NCBI RefSeq assembly: GCF_042477335.2
Contig: NC_091251.1
Span: forward strand, 31,698,501-31,762,500
DNA from: Ovis canadensis
Taxonomy: Eukaryota; Chordata; Mammalia; Artiodactyla; Bovidae
DNA: 64,000 bases
Reading direction: 5' to 3'
The position numbers and the translations under genes are program-made. The notes under the pieces were generated by a model. The model was not told where the DNA came from, did no database searches, and saw nothing but the letters and a program-made list of their open reading frames with translations. Shown here piece after piece: positions 10,780 to 22,330 of the stretch (the first letter of the stretch is position 1; every line of letters starts with the position of its first letter).

Positions 10780-12600
10780 CCCAGCTTCATGAAATCATAA
10801 GGAATAAATTTAAAATACACATGCACTCACTCTAGCATACAGTAGACAATAATATATTTGCTCACGTTTTGCCCATTCATTCAAATGCATCCACAAGGCA
10901 ACACAATAGATACAGTAAATCAGAGAAGCCCTTCTTTTGCAAATTTTGTTATAAAAAGTTTTTTCATCAAATGATTAAATATTAGGACAAACATGTTCAC
11001 TTCTGGGGTGGTGGTGATCATTTGCTATTTTTTTGCTGTAATAAGTACACAATTAGGTGAAATACATGTGTCTTGCAATCATGGGAAACACAGACATTTG
11101 TACATTGTAAATTTGTCTAATTGCAGGAGGGCGTGCATGTATTCTCCTCCTAGATCGGCATTATCTTATCACACATTGTAGATAGTTACTTGCATAAAAT
11201 CTCTGGTTCAATAATAAAATCACTAATTCTGTATGCTAGAAGAAAAAGATAAGGTAGAGAGTATATCTTAGGGTGTTGCAGTCAGAAACATCAGGTTCCA
11301 TTTTTGGTTATCACTATTTCTTCCAGACTTCTAATGAGGCATACAACCTCAATTTCTCTAAGCCACCTTATATTATTTACCACATAGAACTGGTATGATA
11401 AGATCTACCTCTCAACAATGGTGTAACATTTAATTGTTGCTTGTAATAAAAATACAAAGTACACAGATGGTGTTAAAGAAATGCCAAGTATTCAATTCGC
11501 TTATTAGAATCTCTTTGCATTTTTGCTAAAATTGAATTTTAAATTAAATTTATATTAAAATTTCATTTTCTTACCTCCTGCCTGGTAAAACACAGAAACA
11601 ATTAAAACATTTTAAAAAAGGGGCAAAAAGTGGTACATGATAAATGGCTATTTCCATTTAGTTTTAGAAACTGTTTTGATTAAATCATACAAGAATTTTG
11701 GGGGAGGTGAGATTCCAATTTGTGTGAGATTTCCCAGTTTTCGCACTAAAAATCCCACATCCCAGGAAACTCCCATTTTGCGCCAACAGGGACAGTTGGT
11801 CACTCTAGTGCCCTGCCATTGCTAGGGGTTTTTCCATAGATTACAGCTCTATTATCTGCCCTTTGAAAAAGTCCAGTGCTATTTTAATTTCTATTTATCT
11901 GAAAAGCACTTGCATATTTTTCCTGCTGGAATTTAGTTCATAACTATTTGGTATGCATATAAATATTTTTGGAGTTTTACACCATGAGTGGGATTTAATA
12001 AATATATACTAAAAAAAAAAGGACATTGGGACAATGTGAATACCTAATTATAAAACAATTATTCTATTAGCACCAAGGAAATATTAACTTGCCCATTTTT
12101 TTTTTTCAAGGAACTTGTTTAACCTCTTGTTTACAGACTCTTGTACTTCTACCCAGTAATCACCATACCTGAGAAAGCAATGACACAGGCAATACCTTTA
12201 AGATCAAGTCACTTAAAAAAACACTGTATGTGGGTCATCCCTTGGCCAATTTGGGGCCAGAGAGAAGTTGTTATACTGGTTTCCTTTAATAGCACTATAT
12301 AATAACCTGATTCTAAGATACTTTAAAAAATGTCAATGGAGTATTGATGAAAATCTCATTATACCCATGAATAGGAGACCCCAAAATTCAGAAGCACTAT
12401 GATTTTGACCAAAAAGGAGTCATCAAACTTCGGAAACAGTTTCTGAGAAAAAAGCATGCCAATTTTCTTCCTTGGAAAACAAGGATGACATAGGCCATAT
12501 ACATTCAGGTAAAATCAAAATAAAATCAACTACAAGGTTATAAATCCAATTTATAGGTTTTTTCTCCCAAAGATGCAAGGTGACTTACAACACTTTTAAA
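10780..12600. other. Intergenic DNA, nothing recognised
   Basis: AT-rich, low gene potential. Short open frames (such as 10993-11181 and 11637-11825) have no recognisable domain. Confidence 0.5.
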
Positions 12601-12604
12601 AGTT

Positions 12605-13012
12605 CTAATTTTGTGAACATATAACTATGTGCCAGGCACTGTGTCAAGTGTTTTAAATATATTATTCCATTTGATACTCACAAATAATTCTATCAGAATA
12701 GGGAATTATCCTCCAAAGTGAAGCTTGGGCTTCCCTGGAGGCTCAGATGGTAAAGACTCTGCCTACAATGTAGAAGACGTGGGTTCAATCCCTGGGTTGG
12801 GAATATCCCCTGGAGAAGGAAATGGCAACCCACTCCAGTATTCTCACCTGGAGAATTCCACGGACAGAGCTTGGCAGGCTACAGACCTTGGGATCGCAGA
12901 GTAGGACAGGACTGAGCGACTAACTTCAAAGTGAAGCTCAGAGAGGTTTAGTAGTAATTTGCTCAAAGTTACAGACAGCAACTGGAGGGGCAGAGGTAAA
13001 TTCTGCTCTATT
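12605..13012 (-). repeat. MIR SINE split by a Bov-tA
   Basis: Reversed MIR: left part 'atgtgccaggcactgtg...ttatccta', right part 'cagagaggttta...cagcaactggaggggcaga'. The Bov-tA at 12726-12926 sits between the parts. Confidence 0.78.
12714..12938 (+). repeat. Bov-tA SINE with 12-bp target duplication
   Basis: Body 12726-12926, sense orientation. Perfect duplication CAAAGTGAAGCT at 12714-12725 and 12927-12938, created inside the MIR. Confidence 0.93.
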
Positions 13013-13189
13013 CCTTCCTATGCTGCTTCTCAACATTGTTGATATAAAGACTGGTGAAATTCTATCTAGCCCTACCTCCTCTTGACCTTCAGCCTTGTAT
13101 ATTAGTATGTGGAACTGCCTTCTCAGTATCTCTACCTCAATGTCTAACAAGCAAATCATTTTTAACTTGTTTTAGTAAACACCACCATT

Positions 13190-13640
13190 CACCCACTTGC
13201 TCAAACCCCAAATTTAGGAGGCATCCTCATCCTTTATCAACCTCACAGTCAGGCCATCAGCAAATCTGTTGGCTCCACTTTCAAATTACACATGACTCTG
13301 ACCACTTATCAGCCCCACTGTCACAACTCTAGCCTAAGCTGTTACCATTATTCACCTCAACTTCTGAGATGACCTCCTAATTGGTCTCTGCTTTTATAGT
13401 CTATTCTCCAAAAAGCATCGTTATTTTTTTTTTAAAAAGAGAGCATATTATTTCATTCTTCTGTTTAAAATCCTTTAATGATTTCCATTGTAATAATGTA
13501 AACTTCTTAAGATACCCTACGAGGTCCTGCTGGGCCTCTACCTTGATTTGTCGTCTCTGACTTGATCCTTTAACATTCGATTTTTGCTCAGTATACTTGT
13601 CACAGAGGTCCTTATGATTCCAAATTTCTGTGATGTAAAG
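13190..13640 (+). repeat. L2 LINE fragment
   Basis: Matches the L2 3' region in order: 'gatgacctcctaattggtctc', 'tctccaaaaagcatcg', 'ttaaaatcctttaatgatttcca', 'ctacgaggtcctgctgggcct'. Confidence 0.65.
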
Positions 13641-14420
13641 TCATGTACTTTGGCAGATTTGGAAGGGCAGGGTTGGGGATTTGAAAAAAACTGGTGAAGA
13701 TTTCAGAGTTGCCTAGAGTGGCAGAACAATTTAGAAAAATTTAACAGGGCTGCTGGGTGGTGAGGCATCAGGTGTGGTAGATGACTGGAATTTAATAACA
13801 GAATGTATGTGATCATGGAAATTTCTCCAGTAGTGGTCAGCTGCTCCATATCAAAGGGGAGGATATGGATGGTAGGGTTCAGTCAAGATAGGAGTGGATG
13901 AAAAGAAAGATGGGGTAAAGGAGTTTAGGGTACTGTCAAGCTTTGCTGAAATTTTCTCTGTAGATGTGTAAGAACAGGGATGGGTGGAGAGAAGGGTTGC
14001 TAGTATACTTAGGTCGCTCCAGGTGTGGCAACTACCTAGAACTGCTAAAATAAAAACAAGAAAGGACCATGACACAAAATGTAAGTTTTAATTTGCAAAT
14101 CCTTGGATTATTTTAGGAAATCTTATTATTAAAAACTTTACAAAATGGACAAATTGATAAGGCTTATTTCCATTATAAAGGTATTTTTCACTTTCCAAAA
14201 TCAGATTCCAATGGGAAACTGTTGAAAGGTAAGATTTATCAGTAAATTAGGGATTCAGACCTAAAAATTTTTCCAACCTGGGCCAGTCCTTCAAGTTATC
14301 CCAAGAGGAAGTTTTCTCGTGCCTCTTCTTCCTTCAGAATATTTCTCTGGCTTTTCTGTCCTATCTACAAAGATTTACGTCTCCTAGAATGGCATAAAAT
14401 ACTCTTCCTCTCTTGTTCAC
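13641..14420. other. Intergenic DNA, nothing recognised
   Basis: Between two L2 pieces. No gene or other element was recognised. Confidence 0.45.
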
Positions 14421-14720
14421 AACTTGATATTTTGTCATTTACCCTCCTTGCATTTTAAGCTCCCCAAACTAAACAATTTTATGCCTACTGTGCTCTCGCT
14501 TTTGTTATTTTCTCAGGCTAGATCATCTTCCCTACCGTCTCTGTTAAACTCCTGGCCATCTATCAACTCTCAGCTCACATATTTCCAGATGGGAGACAGG
14601 CATTATCTCTCTGCTTTATTTGGTCCCTGTATCTATTTCTAGTATTGTCTGCATTGTATTATCTTACAACCCATTTTATATATAATGCTGCATGTAATAC
14701 ATATTATGCATTTTAAATTA
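14421..14720 (+). repeat. L2 LINE fragment (3' region)
   Basis: Continues the L2 order: 'tctcaggctagatcatcttcc', 'tcaactctcagctcacat', then 'tttggtccctgtatctatttctag'. It is probably part of the same insertion as 13190-13640. Confidence 0.55.
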
Positions 14721-14953
14721 TTTTTATGATTGCTATTTAAGGTCACCCAGGTGCTAAAACATAGGACAAATGTTCTGTGGTCTTCAAGTCTCTTTCCTTT
14801 TCAGTCTCAGGTATAAAATGGGTACTGTGGCTCCATGAAGATAAGAAATATGTATGTAAAAATCTTACACAGTACTCAATTAAGGCAAGCCATGACTTTA
14901 ACAGTTTAGTGCCTTAAATAAAGTGCTTGAACCTGAGTTCAGGAAACGCTAAA

Positions 14954-14961
14954 TGACGTCA
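14954..14961. promoter_or_regulatory. Perfect CRE palindrome (distal)
   Basis: TGACGTCA, the full CREB/ATF consensus, about 0.85 kb upstream of the ARIH1 start codon and just outside the CpG island. The match is exact; occupancy is inferred. Confidence 0.6.
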
Positions 14962-15430
14962 CTGTAGGCGACTTAAAAATCACAGCACGTCCGGAGAGTA
15001 TACAATCTAATTACTTAAAACGGGGTTCACCAGCAACACAGCTTAGAGGTTCTGCATAAAACAGACTCCACTGAGTAGCCCACGCTACAGGAACAGTAGC
15101 TCCACAGCCGAGATATTCTTGGAATCACTCCCGGGCCGGCGGGAAGGGTCTCTCTGGCCCTGGGGGAAGGCCGGCATCCCCAAAGGATTGCGCGAGAAGC
15201 TGGATCTTCATGGCCTGCGGAAAAATCCACCACCTGGGCGGACCAGGCCCCTCTCGCTCTCGGCGACCAATGGCCACAGGCTCCTCCAGTACTCTGTTCG
15301 CTGCTGAGGGCCCAAACAGCGACCGCAGCCGGAATCCAGCATGCGATTCCCGCGGCGCCGCGCTCCCAGGGCAAACCGAGGCCGTGGGGTCTCCCCGCAC
15401 TCCACGCAGGGGCGGCGGGGCGGGGCGCGA

Positions 15431-15438
15431 TGACGTCA
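15431..15438. promoter_or_regulatory. ARIH1: Perfect CRE palindrome (proximal)
   Basis: TGACGTCA directly after a GC-box cluster and followed by further TGACG half sites ('ggtgacgcg', 'ggtgacgcac') up to 15476. It is the strongest visible candidate for CREB/ATF control of ARIH1. Confidence 0.7.
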
Positions 15439-15489
15439 AGAGCGGTGACGCGCGACGCAGCGCGACGCGGTGACGCACGCCCCTTTGTT

Positions 15490-15806
15490 GGCTCAGTAGC
15501 GGTAGCAGCGGCCGTGGAGGTGGCGCTGGGGACTGTTTTCTCTCGGAGGCCTGAGCGGAGCCGCGTCTGATTGAGGCGGGCGGCAAGCGGCCCCCTCGCT
15601 CCCTCCCTCCCTCCTCCGCGCCCTCCCCGCCGCCGCTAGCCGCCAACCGCCAACCGCCGCGCCCGGGGAGGAGCCGCGGCCCGCGGGGCCGGAGCCAGGC
15701 CTGCGTCCGGACATCAGCCGGAGCCGGAGCGAGAGCCGGGGCCTCGGCGTCCCCGCCCTCTCCCCGCCTCAGGGCCAGCGTCCGCCGGGCCTCCGCGCGT
15801 CGCGCC
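15490..15806 (+). other. ARIH1: ARIH1 5' untranslated region (approximate)
   Basis: GC-rich leader with pyrimidine-rich 'cgctccctccctccctcc' and a doubled 'gccaacc' motif. There is no ATG between about 15490 and the initiator at 15807, so scanning ribosomes should reach the main start without upstream starts. The left edge is an estimate. Confidence 0.55.
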
Positions 15807-16172
15807 ATGGACTCGGACGAGGGCTACAACTACGAGTTCGACGAGGACGAAGAGTGCAGCGAGGAGGACAGCGGCGCCGAGGAGGAGGAGGACGAGGACG
15901 ACGATGAGCCGGACGATGATAACCTGGATCTGGGCGAGGTGGAGCTGGTGGAGCCGGGGCTGGGCGTCGGCGGGGAGCGGGACGGACTGCTGTGCGGGGA
16001 GACGGGCGGCGGCGGCGGCAGCGCTCTGGGGCCCGGAGGTGGCGGCGGCGGCGGCGGCGGCGGCGGGCCGGGGCATGAGCAGGAGGAGGATTACCGCTAC
16101 GAGGTGCTCACGGCCGAGCAGATTCTGCAACACATGGTGGAATGTATCCGGGAGGTCAACGAGGTCATCCAG
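15807..16172 (+). CDS. ARIH1: ARIH1 (Ariadne-1/HHARI) RBR E3 ubiquitin ligase, coding exon 1
   Basis: Exon 1 encodes residues 1-122 of ARIH1, an RING-between-RING E3 ligase. In mammals it pairs with UBE2L3 and is activated by neddylated cullin-RING ligases, adding the first ubiquitin to their substrates. The sequence begins '[16 protein letters not shown]'. Residues 3-45 are very acidic. Two poly-Gly runs follow (67-71 and 77-87). From about residue 96 ('[19 protein letters not shown]') the UBA-like domain that contacts NEDD8 begins. The RING1, IBR and catalytic RING2 modules lie in later exons outside the window. The start is supported by a good Kozak context (G at -3, G at +4) and no upstream ATG. 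The exon ends in phase 0 at CAG|GTGAGT (16172/16173). Identity rests on recognised protein sequence and on the matching exon 2. Confidence 0.97.
16035..16067 (+). repeat. ARIH1: GGC trinucleotide run coding poly-Gly in ARIH1
   Basis: Eleven consecutive Gly codons (residues 77-87): GGA, GGT, then nine GGC. A shorter five-Gly run precedes it at 16005-16019. Runs of this type tend to vary in length between alleles and species. Confidence 0.9.
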
Positions 16173-16479
16173 GTGAGTGTGGCCCCCGCGCCAGCTTGAC
16201 CGAGCCGGAGCCGGGAGCGGATTCGGGCGGTCGGCGCGGCCCCGAGGGGCAGGCCAGGGCCTGGTGCGCAGCCTAGCCTGGTGCCTCCCGGCCCTGTCTT
16301 CTCTTCTGCTGGGGATAGAGCAGACATTCGCCGGGTGTGGGGAGGTGCGCTAGGGGCGGTGCTTTCCAGGTCCTGCTATGGCGGAGGCCTCCGGCCGCCT
16401 CAGACTTTTTTTGCGGGCAATTGCTGCGGGTCCCTGGGCCCGGTGTCCTTCTGGTTTCAGTAGAGCTTACAAGGGGCGG

Positions 16480-19400
16480 GGCGGGATGGGAGGTGGAGGA
16501 GATCTGGGCCCCTAAGACGGCTTCCCCGGCTTTCAGTCTCACTTGAGCACTTTTGGAAGGGGTTAGTAGGCCTGAGGGCTTGCTTGGTGTACCGTTGCCC
16601 CAAGTGGGCACCAGTTAATAAAGAAATGGATCTGCTTGGCAGTCTTAAGTGCCTACTTAAAAGTGGGGGAAGGGAACTGTTTCTTGGGAGAGGTGCTGAT
16701 GGATCTTTTCTAATGGTGAGGCTTCTGCTTGTATCTTTTTTAACGTTTGCTGTTCGTTTGGGTTTTAACTGCTACTCTTCTCAGTTGTAGCATACTTGAA
16801 GCTGTTGGCATAGTTGCTGCAACTTGCATACCCAGCCTTTGCAGCTCAAACAACAGCAAAGCGCAGTGTTATTGTGTAATATTGAACAAGACTCTTATTG
16901 TGAGTTAGCAAGTTAGAGACTTTCTGCTTCTGGACTCCTTTCTCTGATAATTTGTATTTCATTGTCGGTAAGTAGGACTCGGTTTAAATTGATAACCTCA
17001 CCTCATCTAATCTTGTGGGTCATATTTTGCCTTTTGAGCTTTAGAAAATCAAAAGTTTCAGTTTATTTGGAGAAAAATGAGGGGGTCATGGGTACGACTG
17101 CAGAATAAAAATGGAGTCTTGATTCAATATAATCCTTAAAAAACACTAGTTTCATGGAAGTAAACTGTATAGGTGAGCAGCAGGTGACGATAGCCTTCTA
17201 GTATGTTATTTTTTTTTCTTCCCCCTCTTAAAATTGGTTGACTAATATTCACTGGTAAACAAGCAGTATGTCACTGCGTGCTTGTTGAGCTTGCATGATT
17301 AATAGATTGTCTTTATTAATTTTTTACAGTATTTAGTAAAAAAGACACTTTCTTTTGAAAATGAAACCATCTATTTAGGCCTGTTTGAAGATAGTGTTTA
17401 AATAATAGTTTAAAAAAAACCTGTGATACTTAGTGCTATTACTAAACAGTGGAAATCTCAAACTTTCGTGTAGATAATGTAGTCTGAAGAGGAAATTGAA
17501 GGGTTGTAAAAGAAAGATAAGTTTTATAGCTCTTTCTGATCTACAGATACAGTATTTAAGGTCTTAGGTCACTAAATGGAGAATTTTTTTTTGAGGAAAG
17601 TTGAATTTACAGTGAAACCTTGAATTCCCTTTTCATTTATTTATTTTATAAAGTATATAGTAAATCTGTATTGAATCTGATGCTTTCACACCTATCACCT
17701 GGCTTATTCGAATGTTTAATTACCTTTTAAAATTTATAGATGTTTATTACCCAACTTCTTCTAGTATGTTTTCATGTAGTTAAATCTCCTTCAGCCTTTT
17801 CAGCTCTTAGGTGTGTCCTCAATCACTGAGGCCAAACCCTACAAATTCTTCATGTCACTTCTGGAACAGAGATGTAGCTAATGCATGTGACATCGTTTTT
17901 TCTTTGTTTGTTTAGAGGAAGAGAAATAAACATGGATAAACTGAACTAAGAACTACAAAATACTAGAGAATTTTTTTAGGTGTCTTACTTTAACCATGTT
18001 TTCATGCTGGATTTTTGAAACAACTCTTTTTTTTTTCCTAGTTTACTACTTGTTAAGGGTACTCTTAAGTAGGACTGCTGAAATGACTATCTTTTCCTTT
18101 GTTAAAAGTTCATATTTAGAAAGATCAGTAGATCAAAGGATAGGATTTACCCCAGATCTTCTTTCTCACAATGGTATACACTGGGCAAATGATGCACTAA
18201 ACTAGGGTTTGGTTGTGTTATAGATTATTTATGTTAATAGATTTAAACTTAAGTTATACAGGTAACACATTACATTGTAAGAAAAAAACTGATGAGGTGA
18301 GGGGGAAGAAAAGATAAAATAATTATTTTGCCTGCTACTGAGAGAGATACACTAATCGTTCCAGATCTGTGGATGAGGTATACGTGTTTAGAAAAAATGA
18401 TAATTACAGAATAAAACTAAGTTCTTTTTATGTTTTTAGTAGGAAAAAAGCAGGTTGCAAAAACAGAGGGAAGGTCAACAACTTTCTCCTGTCAATAAGT
18501 AACTATTTTTCAAGTGCTTACACAATTACAGATCTAAACTAATTTAGTCAATCTGTTGTTATTGGTCTTCCTTTTTATTGTCTAGTTTTCATCTTTTATA
18601 AACCTCACTAGGAATATTCTTACAGATAAATGTCTGGATGTTTTATTTTGTTAGGATAAATTGCTGAGCCAAACTTGTGCTTATTTTCAGCCATTTAATA
18701 AATACTAGCACGCTGCTTTCAGCAAGGTTATACTAGTTTTCCCTCCATGGTCCTTGATTGGTCATCATTTTTTAAATTTGTGTTTTTTTTTTTAAACTAA
18801 TGAGGTTGAATTTTTAAAGAGTTTTTTTGGGCAGTGGTATTTCTTTCGTAAATTGCCCTTTGCTTTTGCTCATTTTACCTCTTTTTGGGATGTTTATCTT
18901 TTTATAGATTTATGAGATCAGTTTATATTCATAGAGCCTTTAAACATCAGTCGTACAGGTTTTTCAATTAAACCTAATGTTGGTTTAATATATAGTAAGT
19001 TTTAAGTAAATTAAAAACTGTTTTATTAACTTAGTTCACATCGGGGAGCTTGCTGTTAATTCTAAAAAATTTAAATTCCCTTCTTTCTGGTACTACTTTT
19101 CAATAGGAATCATGTATGTTAGTGAATTTGAAAATAAATGTTCAGGAGAAAAAGATTGAATGTAAAAACATTTGCCAAGTTAATTGCGTCTTCCCTGGGG
19201 GAATTTGATTACTTTTTCTGGGCAACAACAGATTAATAGTGTTATTTGTAGATAACTGCTGGTTAGTTCTAGTCTTCAATCGAGTTAACATTTTTTCTTT
19301 TAGAAAGCTCTTGGTTTTCTGGCTCTCTGTAACTTTTGTTTGTTTAATTTGATCTTCTTTTATTTAAACTCTTTGTGGCTACTTACCTTTTGATCTTTAA

Positions 19401-20138
19401 GATCAGGGGTTTTCTGTAACATCTTAAGGGTAGAGAAGTGCTTAAAGTCCTTTATTTACCTAGCTATATTTAACTAGCATTGTTAATATAAGGTGGTTAA
19501 TAATATTACAGTGGGTATCTAATGTAGTTGTCTAAATATCTAAGTAATTTATTAAACTAACACTACATAACTCTGGAATTCAAGGATGTTTAAATGTGCT
19601 GTTTTTTGTTTCCACAGCATTCTTTAGCAAATGTTGATTGTGCCTTGTGTGTGTGCTGGTCACTATAGAGGACATGGTTCTTGCCTAAGAAGCACATAGA
19701 GGTGGGGAACATAGAGATTCTTGGGCTCAATTCCCAGAGATGGTTATCCATTAGTCAAGTCTAAATTGGAGCCTAAGTATCTTATATTTTTAGCCAGTCC
19801 AGTGATAGTTCTGAACGACTGGAATGTTCATAGTTCACCCAGTGTCATGATTTTGACTCAGGGAGAATGAGTAAGAAGGGCAAGTAACTCTTAGGAATAC
19901 CACATTTAAAGGATATGCTGAGGAAGAGGCTCATGGAACTGTTGGATGTGAGTGATCAGAGAGGAAGCAAAGGAGAAGTGGGTGGGCTTCTTGCTATTAG
20001 AAGATTTATTATTCTTAATAACCTGTTTTAAAAGACAAATTTTCTGTTGGCTTGTTGATATGAAGTCTTTAATATTTTGCCCATTTTTAATTTAAAATAG
20101 TTGAGATGCTTCTAAACTGAGGTTTCATGCATAAATTA
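16480..20138. other. Intron 1, promoter-proximal single-copy stretch
   Basis: About 3.6 kb with none of the young ruminant repeats seen elsewhere. AT-rich beyond 16.8 kb. No exon, RNA gene or named element was recognised. Repeat-free DNA downstream of a CpG island is a reasonable place for intronic regulatory elements, but no motif proves one. Confidence 0.5.
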
Positions 20139-20520
20139 GAGGCAGTATAGTCCAGTGTATTGTGTATTGGTTCAGGAGTCAGGTCTGCTGCTGCTGCTAA
20201 GTCACTTCAGTCACGTCTGACTCTGTGTGACCCCATAGACGGCAGCCCACCAGGCTCCCCCATCCCTGGGATTCTCAAGGCAAGAACACTGGAGTAGGTT
20301 GCCATTTCCTTCTCCAATGTATGAAAGTGAAAAGTGAAAGGGAAGTCGCTCCGTTGTGTCCGACTCTTTGCAACCCCATGGACTGCAGCCTACCAGGCTC
20401 CTCCATCCATGGGATTTTCCAGGCAAGAGTACTGGAGTGGGGTGTCATCGCCTTCTCCGGAGTCAGGTCTAGCCACTGCTTCTCCTAACTGGCAAGTTAA
20501 TTTTTACGTCATAGAACCTT
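20139..20520 (+). repeat. MIR SINE split by a Bov-A2
   Basis: Left part 'gaggcagtatagtccagtg...ggagtcaggtct' and right part 'agccactgcttctcctaactggcaagtt' make a diverged sense MIR, interrupted at 20187-20458. Confidence 0.75.
20175..20470 (-). repeat. Bov-A2 SINE with 12-bp target duplication
   Basis: Body 20187-20458: antisense dimer beginning with a (CTG)n tail and containing the 'gtgaaaagtgaaag' linker. Perfect duplication GGAGTCAGGTCT at 20175-20186 and 20459-20470. Confidence 0.93.
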
Positions 20521-20749
20521 CAGTTTTTGTCTGCTTCTCCCCTTCCTCCCCCACCTTTTTTTTGTTCTGGGAAGTTAAAACAGGACTGTTGAACTACTAG
20601 ATTGGTCTTTTTTACATTAATGCTTAATTTTTCTAATATCCTTTTAAAAAAACTTCAGTGAATTGGAGGTCCTCCTTGTTTCAGTGAAATTGACCTCAAG
20701 TGGGCATATCAAGATAAATTTAGATTGGTTAACTGGGTTGGGAGGGATT

Positions 20750-20769
20750 TTGTGTGTGTGTGTGTGTGT
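20750..20769. repeat. (TG)n microsatellite
   Basis: About ten TG units, uninterrupted. Confidence 0.9.
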
Positions 20770-20864
20770 TGAAGCCATTGAGGTGTTTGGTGTAGTTTAT
20801 TCTTCTTGAACTTTTTATTTTCCCTCCAGCTGATTTCCTTGAGTTACAAGCTTTAAGTTACGTT

Positions 20865-20986
20865 CTTTTTGAATCACTTATGGCATTAGTCATGAATCAG
20901 GAACTGTGGGGGTGGGATCCAGCAGTCTGTTTTAACAAGCATTCCAGGTGATGCTGATGCTAACTAAAGTTTGAGAGCTACTGGTC
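20865..20986 (+). repeat. hAT-type (MER20-like) DNA transposon fragment
   Basis: Resembles the 3' part of MER20-type elements: 'gttttaacaagcattccagg', 'tgatgctgatgcta', 'gtttgagagctactgg'. Boundaries are approximate. Confidence 0.5.
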
Positions 20987-21794
20987 TAGTTGAGGTCTAA
21001 CAGCAGTGTTTCTCCATGTGTAATGACTAGTGATGAATTACTATAGAGTGGGTTAATGATGGAAGGCAAATTGTTTAAGAAACTAATAAAAGGAAAATTT
21101 CGAGAGCCTGAATGGTTACTAGGAGAGAGAGCTAGTCTAGCTAAAGAGAGAGCCTACAAATAACAATTAACTAGGCTACTCGTGGAGGGGATTTGTTATC
21201 ATTACTGTTATTCTTCAGATTAGAGTGGTCTATACTCAGTTATTTCAAACATGCAAGCCAAACCAGTGACAATCTCATATTCTAGGTTGGAACATTTGGG
21301 TTTTCTTCACCCTTTCTCACTCCCCGGCTTTTTTATTTTTATTTTTTAAAAATAAAAGTAGTTGAGAGAGTTTCTTTATTTGATACATGGGAAGGGATAT
21401 AAGGAATTGAATACTGTAAATGCAGTTGCTCAGTACTGTTCAGAATGTTGAAGAAAATGTGAGACTGACTCTTAAGGAGTTCATGGTCTCTGAATTTCTA
21501 CTCTTAAAGCTGTTAGATCAGTGCTAAATGGATTGTAATAGATATTTATGGAAGAGATCTGTGAGTTTTATCTGGAAGATGTCTAGGATTTAGGTGGATA
21601 GAAGAGAGGGATAGGAAGCCATTCTAAGAAATTGAAATAAGAATGAGGAAGCTGTGTCCCAGTGATGGTGAGGTCACCTCAGGTAAAACAGTTTGTTAAT
21701 TATAAGTGATAATGTTGTAAAAGCTGGGAGGTTTGATACTCTGAACAAAGATAGGCAGAAGTCCACCAGATCAGATTACTTTCTTGTGGGTTTG

Positions 21795-22330
21795 TGTGTG
21801 GCAGCTATATGTATTATTTTTAGCCCTGTATTTTCCTCAAAGCTTAGTGGCTTAAAAACAGCACACATTTATTATCTCACACTTTCTGTGGGTCACGATT
21901 CTGACTTCAACTTAGTTGGGTGCCTCTGTTTCAAGGTCTCTTATAAGGCTGCAACTCAACACACTGGCTAGATTGCAGTTATCAGGGTTTGACTAGAGGA
22001 AGATCCCCTTGCGAGCTCACTCATGTGACTCTTGGCAGGCCTCAGGATTTTTCACTGGCTGTTTTTTGGCCAGTTCCCTGCCATGTGGGCTTCACTGAAA
22101 AGTGGCTTACGACACAGTAGCTTCTTTCCTTTGGGGCAGCGGGTTTCAGATAGAGAACCCCCCAGATGGAAGCCACACTTGTAACACCATCTCAGAAATG
22201 GCATCCTATCTCTTTGCGGTACTCTACCTGTTTTAAGTGAGGAGCTTAAGAGGAAGGGGTTACACAAAAGTGTGAAGATGAGGAGGTAGATCCTGGGGCC
22301 ATTTGAGAGGCTGCTTACTATGATACATAT
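21795..22330 (-). repeat. MLT1-type (ERVL-MaLR) LTR
   Basis: Antisense MLT1 order: 'gtggcttaaaaacagcacac', 'tttattatctcacactttct', 'tgtgggtcacgattctgac', 'gaggaagatccccttgcgag', then 'gccatgtgggcttcactgaa'. Right boundary is uncertain. Confidence 0.65.

Larger units (their letters stand above)
15120..16480. promoter_or_regulatory. ARIH1: CpG island spanning ARIH1 promoter and exon 1
   Basis: This is an abrupt change to GC-rich, CpG-dense sequence in an otherwise AT-rich window. It contains a CCAAT box (15267-15271), overlapping GC boxes around 15411-15426 and a full CRE (15431-15438). There is no TATA box near the likely start. This is the architecture of a broadly expressed CpG-island promoter. 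The transcription start is probably near 15.45-15.55 kb, but it cannot be fixed from sequence. Edges are estimated by eye. Confidence 0.85.

Noticed and set aside
15125..15808. Long antisense open frame (227 codons) upstream of and opposite to ARIH1
   Set aside because: It lies in the CpG island, is composed of Ala/Arg/Pro/Gly typical of GC-rich noise, has no domain, and overlaps the promoter and 5' UTR. Other frames at 15714-16133 (-) and 15904-16176 (+) are shadows of exon 1.
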